Assembly: GCA_902792555.1 (NCBI GenBank)
Contig: CADAZW010000008.1
Span: 1-41,556, forward strand
Source: an uncultured Bacteroidales bacterium
GTDB taxonomy: Bacteria; Bacteroidota; Bacteroidia; Bacteroidales; Bacteroidaceae
DNA: 41,556 bases
Direction: 5' to 3'
How positions within the stretch are numbered: position 1 is the stretch's first letter; the number at the start of each line of letters is the position of its first letter. Of the stretch, positions 1-8,351 are shown piece after piece. The notes under the pieces were generated by a model. That model saw only the letters and a program-made list of their open reading frames with translations. It searched no databases and was not told the DNA's origin. The position numbers were made by a program, and so were the translations under genes.

Positions 1-396
1 TTCAGATAATTCAAAAAAACATTGAGCAGCATCAAAAACAATACAATTTGTAATTTCTAAACCTACAACTTCATCCTGATCTTCTTTATCTTTCCGCGCC
101 GCTTCCAGCTGTGTCTGGGCGGCGGTCAGCTTTTCGTTCAGGGTGGCGATCTGGGCTACGGACTGCTTCGCATCCTTATCCGCGGCGGTCTTTGCCGCTT
201 CCAGCTGTTCGTTCAGGGAAGAGATGGTCTTTTCGAGCGTTTCGGTTTTCAGTGTGGCGGTGCCCAGATCCTCCTGCGCTTTTTTCAGCTGGCCGGTAAG
301 GGCGGTCACCTGCGCGGCGGACTCCTCGGCGTAGGCATAGTCGGGATTAGTAGAGAAGACTACACCGAGGCGCGATTTCCAGTCGTTGTCTCTCAT
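1..396 (-). CDS. SUI1/YciH-like N-terminus continuing as a coiled coil, cut by the window edge
   Basis: An open frame starts at an ATG at 396 and runs 132 codons off the left edge. The first 20 or so residues (beginning MRDNDWKSRLGVVFSTNP) resemble, from memory, the start of Bacteroidales SUI1/YciH-type translation factors. The basic SUI1 core that should follow is absent. Instead residues 25-105 are rich in A, Q, E, K, L and T with coiled-coil spacing, and the last 26 or so codons (bases 1-80) become AT-rich. It begins 15 bases after the ftsZ stop and could be co-transcribed. It may be a chimeric gene, a gene with a coiled-coil insertion, or an assembly join. The reading frame is clear; the function is not. 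Confidence 0.5.
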   Translation of the reverse strand, partial: MRDNDWKSRLGVVFSTNPDYAYAEESAAQVTALTGQLKKAQEDLGTATLKTETLEKTISSLNEQLEAAKTAADKDAKQSVAQIATLNEKLTAAQTQLEAARKDKEDQDEVVGLEITNCIVFDAAQCFFELSE

Positions 397-411
397 TGGC
401 TTGGGGCTGCG

Positions 412-1707
412 CTAATCGAAGGTGATAACATTGCCATCAACGGTGGGCTCTTTCTCAGGGGCTACATAGGGGCGCTGGTCCTGGGTGAGGGCGTTGATGC
501 TGCGCAGTATCTCATTGGTGCGCTTATAGGTCGGCGTAGTCTCTACCATGGAGATGATCTCGTCGTTGTCGAGGCTCTCGGACACGAACTTATAGATGCG
601 GTAGGAGTGGCGTGCACGGTTGGAGTCGTTGTCGCCGTAGTACTTGCCACGGCGCTCCTCGCGCTCCTGACGCTGCATCTCGTCCTCCTCGGAGGGGAGC
701 TCCTTGCGGCTGCCCTCGACATCGCTGAGGATGTCGTTGAGCATGAAGCCGGTGGCGAGGATGGTGACCTTGACCTTCTTGCCGAGGGTCTCATCGTTGG
801 CAATGCCGAACTTGGTCTCTACATCACTGTCGAAGCGAGACATGAACTCGTGGATCTCGTTCATCTCGTCCATCATGAGCGACTCGCCCTCACTGTTCTT
901 GCAGAAGGTGATATTGAGCAGCAGTCGCTTGGAGCGATAGATGTCGGAGTTGTTGAGCAGCGGCGAGTGGAGGGCGCTCTGTATGGCCTGGCTGACGCGG
1001 TTGTCGCCATCGCCGTAGCCTGTGGACATGATGGCTACGCCGCCGTCCTTCATGACGGTACAGACATCGCGGAAGTCGAGGTTGACGATGCCGTGGACGG
1101 TGATGATCTCGGCTATGCTGCGTGCTGCGACGGAGAGTGTGTCGTCAGCCTTGCCGAAAGCGTCGAAGACGGGCAGGTTGGGATAAATCTCACGCAGGCG
1201 CTCATTGTTGACCACAAGGAGAGCATCGACGTATTTCTGCATCTCGTCGACGCCGTCGAGGGCCTTGTCGATTTTCTTGATGCCCTCAAACTTGAAGGGG
1301 ATGGTGACGATGCCGACGGTAAGGATGCCCATCTGGCGTGCCTCACGGGCTATGATGGGTGCTGCGCCGGTGCCGGTGCCGCCGCCCATGCCTGCAGTGA
1401 TGAAGGCCATCTTGGTGCCGTCGTCGAGCATGCGGCGTATATCGTCGAGGCTCTCCTCGGCGGCCTTGCGGGCGCGTTCAGGCCTATTGCCGGCACCGAG
1501 GCCCTCGGCACCGAGCTGCAGACGATTGGGCACGGGGCTGTCGCTCAAGGCCTGGCTGTCGGTGTTGCAAACTACGAAGCTGACATCGTGGATGCCCTCG
1601 TTATACATGTGCTTGACGGCATTGCCGCCACCGCCGCCTACGCCGATGACCTTGATTATGCACGGCTTCTGCTTAGGCATGGCAAAGTTTAATACATCTT
1701 CTGGCAT
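412..1707 (-). CDS. ftsZ: Cell division GTPase FtsZ, second tandem copy
   Basis: Tubulin-like GTPase that polymerises into the cytokinetic ring. The 431-residue protein has the nucleotide-binding glycine loop GGGGGNA (23-30), the signature GGGTGTG (108-114), the ADDTL helix (187-191), and a T7 loop NLDFRD (209-214) with both aspartates needed for GTP hydrolysis. A charged linker (330-375) leads to a conserved segment ETTPTYKRT (389-397), then about 30 extra residues. The ATG at 1707 is chosen over an upstream in-frame start at 1764 because homology begins there and the extra 19 codons overlap a hairpin. It is the last cell-division gene of the minus-strand operon and is clearly paralogous to the copy at 1912-3150. 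In one 79-residue stretch (B 99-177, A 102-180) I count 54 identities by eye. Confidence 0.93.
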   Translation of the reverse strand: MPEDVLNFAMPKQKPCIIKVIGVGGGGGNAVKHMYNEGIHDVSFVVCNTDSQALSDSPVPNRLQLGAEGLGAGNRPERARKAAEESLDDIRRMLDDGTKMAFITAGMGGGTGTGAAPIIAREARQMGILTVGIVTIPFKFEGIKKIDKALDGVDEMQKYVDALLVVNNERLREIYPNLPVFDAFGKADDTLSVAARSIAEIITVHGIVNLDFRDVCTVMKDGGVAIMSTGYGDGDNRVSQAIQSALHSPLLNNSDIYRSKRLLLNITFCKNSEGESLMMDEMNEIHEFMSRFDSDVETKFGIANDETLGKKVKVTILATGFMLNDILSDVEGSRKELPSEEDEMQRQEREERRGKYYGDNDSNRARHSYRIYKFVSESLDNDEIISMVETTPTYKRTNEILRSINALTQDQRPYVAPEKEPTVDGNVITFD

Positions 1708-1740
1708 ATTGTGTGTTTTTTTAGTTTTTTCGGGGTGAAC

Positions 1741-1761
1741 CCGCGAGGCCGGACCTCGCGG
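1741..1761 (-). other. GC-rich hairpin between the two ftsZ genes
   Basis: An 8-bp perfect stem CCGCGAGG / CCTCGCGG closes a 5-base loop, 34 bases upstream of the downstream ftsZ start and inside the 204-bp spacer. On the transcript it is followed by an A-rich stretch, not a U-run, so a simple intrinsic terminator is unlikely. It could be an mRNA processing or stabilising element that sets different levels of the two FtsZ proteins. The role is inferred. Confidence 0.6.
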
Positions 1762-1911
1762 CACAGTAGTTAACGGTTATTGTTTGACGGAGATAGAAGG
1801 AGATAGAGGGAGATATGCGTCTCCAACGCGGGAGATAAAGGACGATAGTCATGACTAATGTCTTATATCACCTTATAACTTCTTTTAACTCCTTTTTTCA
1901 ATGTTATTGGT

Positions 1912-3150
1912 TTATTGGTCTTCTGTTTTCAATTTCATACGGAGGTTGCCGACGAAGCGTGAGGTGCGTCCGTAGGCAGGAGTGGTCTCAATATCGCTGA
2001 TGACATCGTCGTCGTCGAGCTGGGAGGAATGGAAGACGAAGAGGTTCCAGTTGGGACGGCCCTTAGCCGCGCGACCATAGTACATCTCGAAGAGTCGCTG
2101 CAGGCGCTCTCCCTGCGTGATGCTGTACATCTCATCGCCATATACATCCTCGTCGTCGGGTGCATCCTCAAGGCCGAAGCCAGAGGCGAGGATGGTGACT
2201 TTTATCTTCTTGCCCAGGCTGTCATTGTAGCCTATGGCATGCTTGCAGTTGATGCGTTCGTCGAAGCGCTTCATAAACTGCTCTATCTCGCTGAGCTCCG
2301 TCATCATCAGAGCTTCGCCATCGGGAGCCTTACTGGTGAAGATGGTCATGAGCAGCCGCTTGGACTTGTTGATATTGTTGCTATTGAGCAGGGGAGTGTT
2401 GAGTGCCGCACCGATGGCATGGTTGAGGCGGTCGACGCCCTCGGCATAGGCTGTGGTGATGATAGCCACGCCGCCATTCTCCAGCACCGTGCGGACATCG
2501 TTGAAATCGGGGTTGATCTCGCCGCGCAGCTTGATGATATCGACTATGCTGCGTGCTGCCACGCAGAGGGTGTCGTCGGCCATCTGGAAAGCCTCAACGG
2601 CCGTCTTGGTGGGATAGACCTCAAACATGCGCTGATTGTTGATGACCATGAGGGAATCGACATGCTTGGACATCTCCTCGAGGCCCAGTAGCGCCTTGTC
2701 GATGCGGTTCATGCCCTCATAGAGGAAGGGTATGGTAACGATGCCCACGGTGAGGATGCCCATCTCCCTGGCTATGCGGGCAATGACGGGTGCTCCTCCG
2801 GTACCAGTGCCTCCGCCGAGGCCAGTGGTGATAAAGACCATGCGGGTGCCGTCGCTAAGGAGGGAGCGGATATCATCGGCGCTATTCTCGGTGGCGAGCT
2901 GTCCCTTGCCGGGATCACCACCCACGCCAAGGCCGTCGGTGCCGAGCTGTATGCGCTTCTCCACGGGCGACTGGCTGAGGGAGGCTGCGTCAGTGTTGCA
3001 CACGGCAAAGGTGACATCGTCAAATCCCTGCTCATGCATATAGCGCACAGCATTGCAACCGCCACCACCTACGCCCAGCACCTTGATGATGCTGGGCCTG
3101 CGCCTCTGAAAGCCCTGGAAACCGATTAAGGGATTATCGATGTCAATCAT
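1912..3150 (-). CDS. ftsZ: Cell division GTPase FtsZ, first tandem copy
   Basis: A 412-residue FtsZ directly downstream of ftsA (39-bp gap), the standard position. Motifs are the glycine loop GVGGGGCNAV (26-35), signature GGGTGTG (112-118), ADDTL (191-195) and T7 loop NPDFND (213-218), so both GTP binding and hydrolysis look intact. The acidic linker (330-345) leads to ETTPAYGRT (388-396), probably the counterpart of the C-terminal peptide that docks FtsA in other bacteria. The usual T5-loop sequence NPExGR is replaced by GDPGKGQ. It differs from its tandem neighbour mainly in the linker and the C-terminal tail. By position this is the more likely ancestral copy, but which one builds the ring cannot be told from sequence. 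Confidence 0.95.
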   Translation of the reverse strand: MIDIDNPLIGFQGFQRRRPSIIKVLGVGGGGCNAVRYMHEQGFDDVTFAVCNTDAASLSQSPVEKRIQLGTDGLGVGGDPGKGQLATENSADDIRSLLSDGTRMVFITTGLGGGTGTGGAPVIARIAREMGILTVGIVTIPFLYEGMNRIDKALLGLEEMSKHVDSLMVINNQRMFEVYPTKTAVEAFQMADDTLCVAARSIVDIIKLRGEINPDFNDVRTVLENGGVAIITTAYAEGVDRLNHAIGAALNTPLLNSNNINKSKRLLMTIFTSKAPDGEALMMTELSEIEQFMKRFDERINCKHAIGYNDSLGKKIKVTILASGFGLEDAPDDEDVYGDEMYSITQGERLQRLFEMYYGRAAKGRPNWNLFVFHSSQLDDDDVISDIETTPAYGRTSRFVGNLRMKLKTEDQ

Positions 3151-3189
3151 ACTGCCTACGTGTATTTATTAAAATAGGTATCAGGGGAC

Positions 3190-4530
3190 TTACTCCTCAG
3201 CAAACTTGGAGAACCAGTCCTTTAGCTTGTCTATGCGGCTCTTGCCGCCTTTCTTCTTCTCGTCCTTTGTCGCAGTGTCGGCCTCATTGGTATCGGGGAC
3301 GGCCACTTCAGCAACAGCAGGCTGATGCTGATCGACAAATATATCCTGCGGGCGGTGCTCAAGCTCGGCGGTGCAGTTTTGGTTGGCATTGGCTATGAGG
3401 CCGAGGGCTGCCAAGTAGCGCGCCTCCATATTCTTGATTCCGTCAGGCAGGATATAGTCGGCCGACTGTGAGTTTTTGCGCACCGTGACCTTGTCGATGC
3501 CCACCACTTCCTTGAAGACATTAGCGATGTTGGGCATATTGGCTCCGCCGCCAGTGAGGAAAGCGCCTGCCACGAGACTCTCGCGGGCATACTTCGACTC
3601 ATTGATCTGCTGCTTGACATTGATGAGTATCTCGGTGAGGCGCGCATCGATGACTGAGCTGAGGGTCTTGCGCTGAATCTGAAGGCCGTCGGTGGTTGTC
3701 TTGACCACGGCATCGCCCTCCTCCTCGGTGAAGGAGGCATAGGGCTCACCAAACTTGCTGACCTTGAGATCCTCAGCATCGGAGTGCTCCATCTGCAGAC
3801 TCATGATATCCTTGGTAATATTGTCGCTGCCCAGCGGTATAACGGAGAGGAAGCGCAGGAGCTTGGATTTATAGATGGACACGGTGGTAGTGTCAGCACC
3901 TATGTCGACGAGCACACAGCCTGAGTTCTTCTGTGCATCATTGAGCAACTGGTCGGCCACCACGAGAGGAGTGAGCTTATACTCGGCCACGCGCACACCG
4001 CCAACCTTCTGGAAGCAGTTCTCCAAATAGTTAAGCAATTTGGACTTGGCTATGATGTTGAGATAGCGGCCAGTGACGTTGCTGCTGAGCACACCTACGG
4101 CATCGAGCAGCTTCTGTGTGCCGACGCTGAACTCCTGGGGTATGGCATCAAGGATGCGGTGGCCCTCATAGACATGGTTGATATTCTCGTCGTAGATACC
4201 GTCGATGTCCTCCTTGACAATCTTGTGGTCGCTCTCAAAGAGACGGTTGACCTCATTGTGAACGGAGTGGACTCCCTGCCCTGAGTAGCATACATATACC
4301 TGGGTGATTTCCTTCTGGAGCTTCTCCTTCAGTTTGGCAATGATATTCTGGATGCAGGAGATGGCCAGGTCTTCATTGTGGATAATACCCTTGCGGATAA
4401 AGGTGGCGGAGTCCTGCTGCACATGGGCGGTAACCTCAATCTTGCCGTCAAGGCGCTTTACGCCAGCCACGCCTATAACCTTCGATGAGCCGAGCTCAAT
4501 CGCTACGATGTTTAATACTTCTGTTGCCAT
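3190..4530 (-). CDS. ftsA: Cell division protein FtsA
   Basis: Actin-like ATPase that tethers FtsZ filaments to the membrane. The 446-residue protein starts with the phosphate-1 motif IVAIELGSSKVIGV (8-21), has a second phosphate motif VLVDIGADTTTVSIY near 207-221 and an adenosine motif AFLTGGGANMPN near 322-333. The SHS2 (1c) region lies between the first two. After a long charged linker it ends in an amphipathic helix KLKDWFSKFAEE, the expected membrane-targeting sequence. It lies between ftsQ (77-bp gap) and the first ftsZ (39-bp gap), the classic order. Confidence 0.96.
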   Translation of the reverse strand: MATEVLNIVAIELGSSKVIGVAGVKRLDGKIEVTAHVQQDSATFIRKGIIHNEDLAISCIQNIIAKLKEKLQKEITQVYVCYSGQGVHSVHNEVNRLFESDHKIVKEDIDGIYDENINHVYEGHRILDAIPQEFSVGTQKLLDAVGVLSSNVTGRYLNIIAKSKLLNYLENCFQKVGGVRVAEYKLTPLVVADQLLNDAQKNSGCVLVDIGADTTTVSIYKSKLLRFLSVIPLGSDNITKDIMSLQMEHSDAEDLKVSKFGEPYASFTEEEGDAVVKTTTDGLQIQRKTLSSVIDARLTEILINVKQQINESKYARESLVAGAFLTGGGANMPNIANVFKEVVGIDKVTVRKNSQSADYILPDGIKNMEARYLAALGLIANANQNCTAELEHRPQDIFVDQHQPAVAEVAVPDTNEADTATKDEKKKGGKSRIDKLKDWFSKFAEE

Positions 4531-4607
4531 ATATATATTGTTTTTGTTTTATCTTTCCGTGTGTATAAGTGTGCGTCTAATCAGGTAGCGCTGCCTGGAC
4601 GTGAGCC

Positions 4608-5345
4608 TCAGGAAGCCTCACGCTTGGTGCAGACCACCTGATTATTGTACTCCAGGCTTATGCGGCTATACTTATTCCACCCTACCTCGTTAATAACCTT
4701 CTCATAGAAGGTCTTGAGGTGGGAGAGCTTGCGCCCTATATCCTGAGGCTTGCCCAGAGCCACTACATGATTGCCGAGGCGCGGAGCGAGCTCCACCTTG
4801 CCGTCGGGGGTGATATTGATTTGCTCAATCATATCACTCCAGAACTCATCCTGCTGGATTATCTGGGCGAAGGTGGTGAGATATTTCTTTGACTTCTTAT
4901 AGTTGACACTGCCGGTAACGACTATCACGTCGGCAGGATACTGCACATGCTGGATACGGTTGCCGTTGGCATCGATATAGTATCCCTCCCCCACTGCAGG
5001 CATCACCCTGAGCACAGGGAGCTTCTGGCTAACCTCGATAACCACCTCGCCCTCGGGGGTTGAATAGCAGGTGCTGTGGAGCACAAACTGATGGCCGTCA
5101 ACAGCCTGCTTAATGCGCAGGAGACTGATATTACCCAGCCCCTTGCCCTCGGGGCTTAGCTTGGTGTCCTTGAGAATCTGCCTTATATCCTCCTCGGTAA
5201 CGAAGTTGGCCTTCTCCTTGTCGGCAATGTCTATGGTGACCTTGTTACAGACAATGTCAGTGCCGCCTCTGTTGAACTTGACAAAGGCAAACACCAGGTA
5301 GGCGGCAAGGCCCAGCAGGAGGAGCAGTTTTAGAAAGACCTTCAT
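4608..5345 (-). CDS. ftsQ: Cell division protein FtsQ
   Basis: Bitopic divisome protein, 245 residues. A short N-terminal tail is followed by one membrane segment (about 4-22), a POTRA-like region (about 34-105, beginning DIVCNKVTIDI) and the periplasmic FtsQ beta domain, with a DxNGxRI element near 124-131. It is conserved among Bacteroidetes FtsQ proteins, which are short and diverged from the enterobacterial form. It sits between murC (29-bp gap) and ftsA in the usual order. Identification rests on topology and context as much as on sequence. Confidence 0.92.
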   Translation of the reverse strand: MKVFLKLLLLLGLAAYLVFAFVKFNRGGTDIVCNKVTIDIADKEKANFVTEEDIRQILKDTKLSPEGKGLGNISLLRIKQAVDGHQFVLHSTCYSTPEGEVVIEVSQKLPVLRVMPAVGEGYYIDANGNRIQHVQYPADVIVVTGSVNYKKSKKYLTTFAQIIQQDEFWSDMIEQINITPDGKVELAPRLGNHVVALGKPQDIGRKLSHLKTFYEKVINEVGWNKYSRISLEYNNQVVCTKREAS

Positions 5346-5374
5346 TATCTTTTTCGGGTTGCGGAGGTTAACGG

Positions 5375-6754
5375 TTATTGGTTATTGGTTACCAGTGCCG
5401 CAATGCGGTCGGTATAGTTATCCAGGTCGCCGGCTCCAAGGATTACCAGCACATCGGTAGGATGATGGCTGACGAAGTCGAGCACATCATCCTTGCGGAT
5501 GAGATACTTGCTGCCCTTGGGATGGACATTATTATATATAAGCTTGCTGCTCACTCCTTCGATGGGGAGCTCGCGAGCCGGATATATCTCAGTCAGCACC
5601 ACGTCGTCGAGCAGCGAGAGACTGTCGGCGAACTCGCGGTAGAAGTCACGGGTACGTGTGTAGAGGTGAGGCTGGAAGATGGCGGTTATCTTCCGTCCGC
5701 TAAACACCTCTCTGAGCGACAGGATGCTATGCCTTATCTCCTCGGGATGGTGGGCATAGTCGCTCAGCACCACGTGGCGGTCGTTCTTGACCTTGAAGTC
5801 AAAGCGCCGCTCCACGCCCTGAAACGATGCCATGGCCCTGCGCAGTTCATCGGGCTCAGCACCGGCCAGCTGGGCAAGGGCCAGGGCTGCTATGCCGTTC
5901 TCAATATTGATACTCACGGGTACACCGAGGCTGACTCCATCTATGTTGCCCAGGGGCGACTTATAGTCAAAGACTATCTCGCCACCGCCAATCTTTTCAT
6001 TCTCGGCATGAAAATCGCCCTCGTTGCGCCCATAGCTATACACCCTCACACCCTGCTGCGGTCGGGCCTGCATCCTGAGGCCTGTGTGCATGATAAGGGC
6101 GCCGCCCTCCTGCACGAGGTTGGAATAGTGATTGAAGCTCTCCACATAGGCCTCGGCAGTGCCATAGATGTCGAGGTGGTCGGCATCGGTGGCAGTGATG
6201 ACGGTAGCCCAAGGGGTGAGCTGATGGAAAGAGCGGTCAAACTCGTCGGCCTCCACCACCACATAGGGGCTCTGCCGGGAGAAGAGGTAGTTGGTGCCGT
6301 AGTTCTTGCTTATGCCGCCAAGGAAGGCGTTGCACCCCACATGGCTCTCGTGGAGCAGATGGGCAGCCATCGTGGTAGTGGTGGTCTTGCCGTGGGTGCC
6401 TGCCACGCAGAGCGCCTTGAGTGAACGGCTCAGTGTGCCGAGCACCTGCGCACGCTTATGCATCTCATAGCCACCGTCCTTATAGAAGCGCAACTCGCTA
6501 TGGTCACTGGGGATGGCCGGGGTATAGACAACTAGCGTGGTGGCTCTGTCCTTAAAGCAAGGAGCGATAAGCTCCACATTGTCCTCATAGTGCAGACTGG
6601 CTCCCTCGGCCTCCAGGCGGTGGGTAAGTTCGGTAGGCACGCGGTCATAGCCGCCGACGCTAAGTCCCTTGGCCAGGAAATAGCGCGCCAGGGCACTCAT
6701 GCCTATACCGCCGGCACCGATGAAATAGACTGACTTTATATCTTTAAGCTCCAA
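5375..6754 (-). CDS. murC: UDP-N-acetylmuramate--L-alanine ligase MurC
   Basis: Cytoplasmic ATP-dependent ligase adding L-Ala to UDP-MurNAc, the first amino-acid step of peptidoglycan precursor synthesis. The 459-residue protein has the N-terminal Rossmann motif GAGGIGMSALA (13-23), the Mur ligase P-loop GTHGKTTTT (119-127), the central VVVEADEFDRSF segment and a C-terminal domain with DYAHHPEEIR and FQPHLYTRTRD, all typical of MurC. Length matches the family. The substrates come from the same pathway as those of MurG just upstream and of MurE and MurD on the other strand. Confidence 0.97.
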   Translation of the reverse strand: MELKDIKSVYFIGAGGIGMSALARYFLAKGLSVGGYDRVPTELTHRLEAEGASLHYEDNVELIAPCFKDRATTLVVYTPAIPSDHSELRFYKDGGYEMHKRAQVLGTLSRSLKALCVAGTHGKTTTTTMAAHLLHESHVGCNAFLGGISKNYGTNYLFSRQSPYVVVEADEFDRSFHQLTPWATVITATDADHLDIYGTAEAYVESFNHYSNLVQEGGALIMHTGLRMQARPQQGVRVYSYGRNEGDFHAENEKIGGGEIVFDYKSPLGNIDGVSLGVPVSINIENGIAALALAQLAGAEPDELRRAMASFQGVERRFDFKVKNDRHVVLSDYAHHPEEIRHSILSLREVFSGRKITAIFQPHLYTRTRDFYREFADSLSLLDDVVLTEIYPARELPIEGVSSKLIYNNVHPKGSKYLIRKDDVLDFVSHHPTDVLVILGAGDLDNYTDRIAALVTNNQ

Positions 6755-6823
6755 AATGGTTTTTAATTTTATAGGTTATAAGTTAGAAAGTTCAAGAGTT
6801 CGAAACCTGTTGGTTAGGATTAG

Positions 6824-6844
6824 GCCCGCATGGGGAAAGCGGGC
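6824..6844 (-). other. Hairpin in the murG-murC spacer
   Basis: GCCCGC and GCGGGC form a 6-bp GC-rich stem with a 9-base loop in the 155-bp murG-murC gap. No U-run follows, so it is more likely a processing or attenuating structure than a full terminator. The same gap holds AT-rich low-complexity repeats of the kind aattgtgaaattgt (6865-6902). Confidence 0.45.
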
Positions 6845-6909
6845 AGCACCTTGTTTAACGGCTTGCTAAATTGTGAAATTGTAAATTGTCCAATTGTGAA
6901 ATAAAACGG

Positions 6910-8022
6910 CTATTGGTTGACCAGCTTCAGTATCTCGTCCACTATCTCTCGGGTAGCGTTGGGCTTACCCATCTTAGCTATATTCTGAGAGAGGGCGGTA
7001 AGCTGTGCGGCATCGTTGACCACGGTGATAGCCTTAGGCAGCAGAGCCATGCGCGCCTCGGCATCCTTGATGCAGATAGCCGCCTTCTTGCTCACCAGCG
7101 CCATGGCGTTCTTGGTCTGATGATCCTCGGCCACGTTGGGTGAAGGCACCAGTATGGCAGGCTTGCCCAGCAGCTGCAGCTCGCTGATACTGCACGCTCC
7201 GGCTCGGGAGATTACCAGGTCGGCAGCCTTGTATGCCTTAGCCATATCGCTGATGAAGTCGCTCACATACAGGTTGTCGGGCTTGATCTTCTCCTGCAGG
7301 GCATCCTTAATCTCCTGACTGTAGTAGCGTCCCGTCTGCCAATAGAACTGCACATCTCTCTGCTTGCGTATAAGGTCGAGGTGGAGCAGCATGCTCTCGT
7401 TGAGTGTGCGTGCGCCGAGGCTACCGCCCACTATCAGCACAGTACGCTTACCAGGCTCCAGGCCCAGGGCCCTGCATGCCAGCTCGCGAGTGAGGGCATT
7501 ACCCATCAGCTCCTGGCGCACAGGGTTACCGGTCAGCACTATGCGCTCCTGGGGGAAGAACTTCTCCATCCCCTCATAGGCCACGCAGATGGTGGAAGCC
7601 TTCTTGGAGAGCATCTTGTTGGTCACTCCGGCATAGCTGTTCTGCTCCTGGAGCAGCACAGGCACCTTCAGGTCCTCAGCCGCCCCGATGGCAGCACTGC
7701 TGGCGTAGCCTCCCACGCCCACTGCCACATGGGGTGCAAAATCCTTGATAATCTTGCGGGCCAGCTGCTTGCCCTTAAGGTAATTGTATATCACCTTCAC
7801 ATTGTTGAGCAGGTGCTTGCGGTCGAAGCCCGACACCTTGAGGCCCTTAATCTCATAGCCGGCCTGAGGCACACGCTCCATCTCCATCCTGCCCTCGGCA
7901 CCCACAAACAGAATCTTAATCCCGTCCACTCTGGCCTTAAGCTCATTGGCAATGGCAATGGCGGGAAAAATATGACCACCAGTGCCGCCGCCGCTTATCA
8001 GTACATGTAATTGTTTGCTCAT
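6910..8022 (-). CDS. murG: Undecaprenyldiphospho-muramoylpentapeptide GlcNAc transferase MurG
   Basis: Membrane-associated glycosyltransferase that turns lipid I into lipid II. The 370-residue, two-domain GT-B protein has the N-terminal glycine loop SGGGTGGHIFPA (10-21), VGVGGYASS, LQEQNSYAG, the second glycine loop VLIVGGSLGARTLNE, and the C-terminal SRAGACSISEL plus PNVAEDHQTKNA that bind UDP-GlcNAc. The start ATG lies about 27 bases from a strong promoter match. It is the first gene of the minus-strand murG-murC-ftsQ-ftsA-ftsZ-ftsZ operon. Its usual upstream neighbour ftsW is instead at 21942-23246 on the other strand. Confidence 0.98.
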   Translation of the reverse strand: MSKQLHVLISGGGTGGHIFPAIAIANELKARVDGIKILFVGAEGRMEMERVPQAGYEIKGLKVSGFDRKHLLNNVKVIYNYLKGKQLARKIIKDFAPHVAVGVGGYASSAAIGAAEDLKVPVLLQEQNSYAGVTNKMLSKKASTICVAYEGMEKFFPQERIVLTGNPVRQELMGNALTRELACRALGLEPGKRTVLIVGGSLGARTLNESMLLHLDLIRKQRDVQFYWQTGRYYSQEIKDALQEKIKPDNLYVSDFISDMAKAYKAADLVISRAGACSISELQLLGKPAILVPSPNVAEDHQTKNAMALVSKKAAICIKDAEARMALLPKAITVVNDAAQLTALSQNIAKMGKPNATREIVDEILKLVNQ

Positions 8023-8048
8023 CTATTCTCGCAATAATATATTGTCTG

Positions 8049-8079
8049 CAAATTTAGCAATATTTTCGGGCAGCGCAAA
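8049..8079 (-). promoter_or_regulatory. Promoter of the murG-ftsZ operon
   Basis: On the minus strand TTTG (8079-8076) and TAAATTTG (8056-8049) are separated by exactly 19 bases, an unblemished match to the Bacteroidetes primary sigma factor consensus TTTG-N19..21-TAnnTTTG. Transcription would start about 20 bases before the murG ATG. This gives the detached half of the dcw cluster its own promoter. Confidence 0.8.
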
Positions 8080-8256
8080 GAGGAAAACAAAATATTTTTG
8101 AAAAAAATTTTTGACCGCATCCATGCCGCCCCAAACACCCCCTTTCCACCAACCGGGGCGATGAGGCGAAACAACAGAAATCAAACATGCCATAAAAGGA
8201 TGAATTTCCGCCTATGTGCAGGCAGAAACCATAATTTATTAAGAAAGTGACACCAA

Positions 8257-8291
8257 TTTGCCCTCCATTCCAAATGTTTTATATAATTTTG
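8257..8291 (+). promoter_or_regulatory. Promoter of the DUF3472 gene
   Basis: TTTG (8257-8260) and TAATTTTG (8284-8291) with 23 bases between them. The -7 element is perfect; the spacing is slightly longer than the usual 19-21. The 5' leader to the chosen ATG would be about 55 bases. Confidence 0.55.
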
Positions 8292-8351
8292 CAAAGATAA
8301 TCACACATAATGCATATATATTCACAAAACGTTCTAAAATCATCTTATAAA

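Noticed and set aside
607-1692. 361-codon open frame antisense to ftsZ
   Set aside because: It mirrors ftsZ on the opposite strand, has no recognisable domain, and is low complexity (V, A, D, L, G rich). Similar long mirror frames lie opposite murC (5378-6424) and murD (20855-21874) and reflect GC-rich codon use.
8310-8351. Earlier start for the DUF3472 protein
   Set aside because: Fourteen extra residues would precede a complete signal peptide beginning at 8352.
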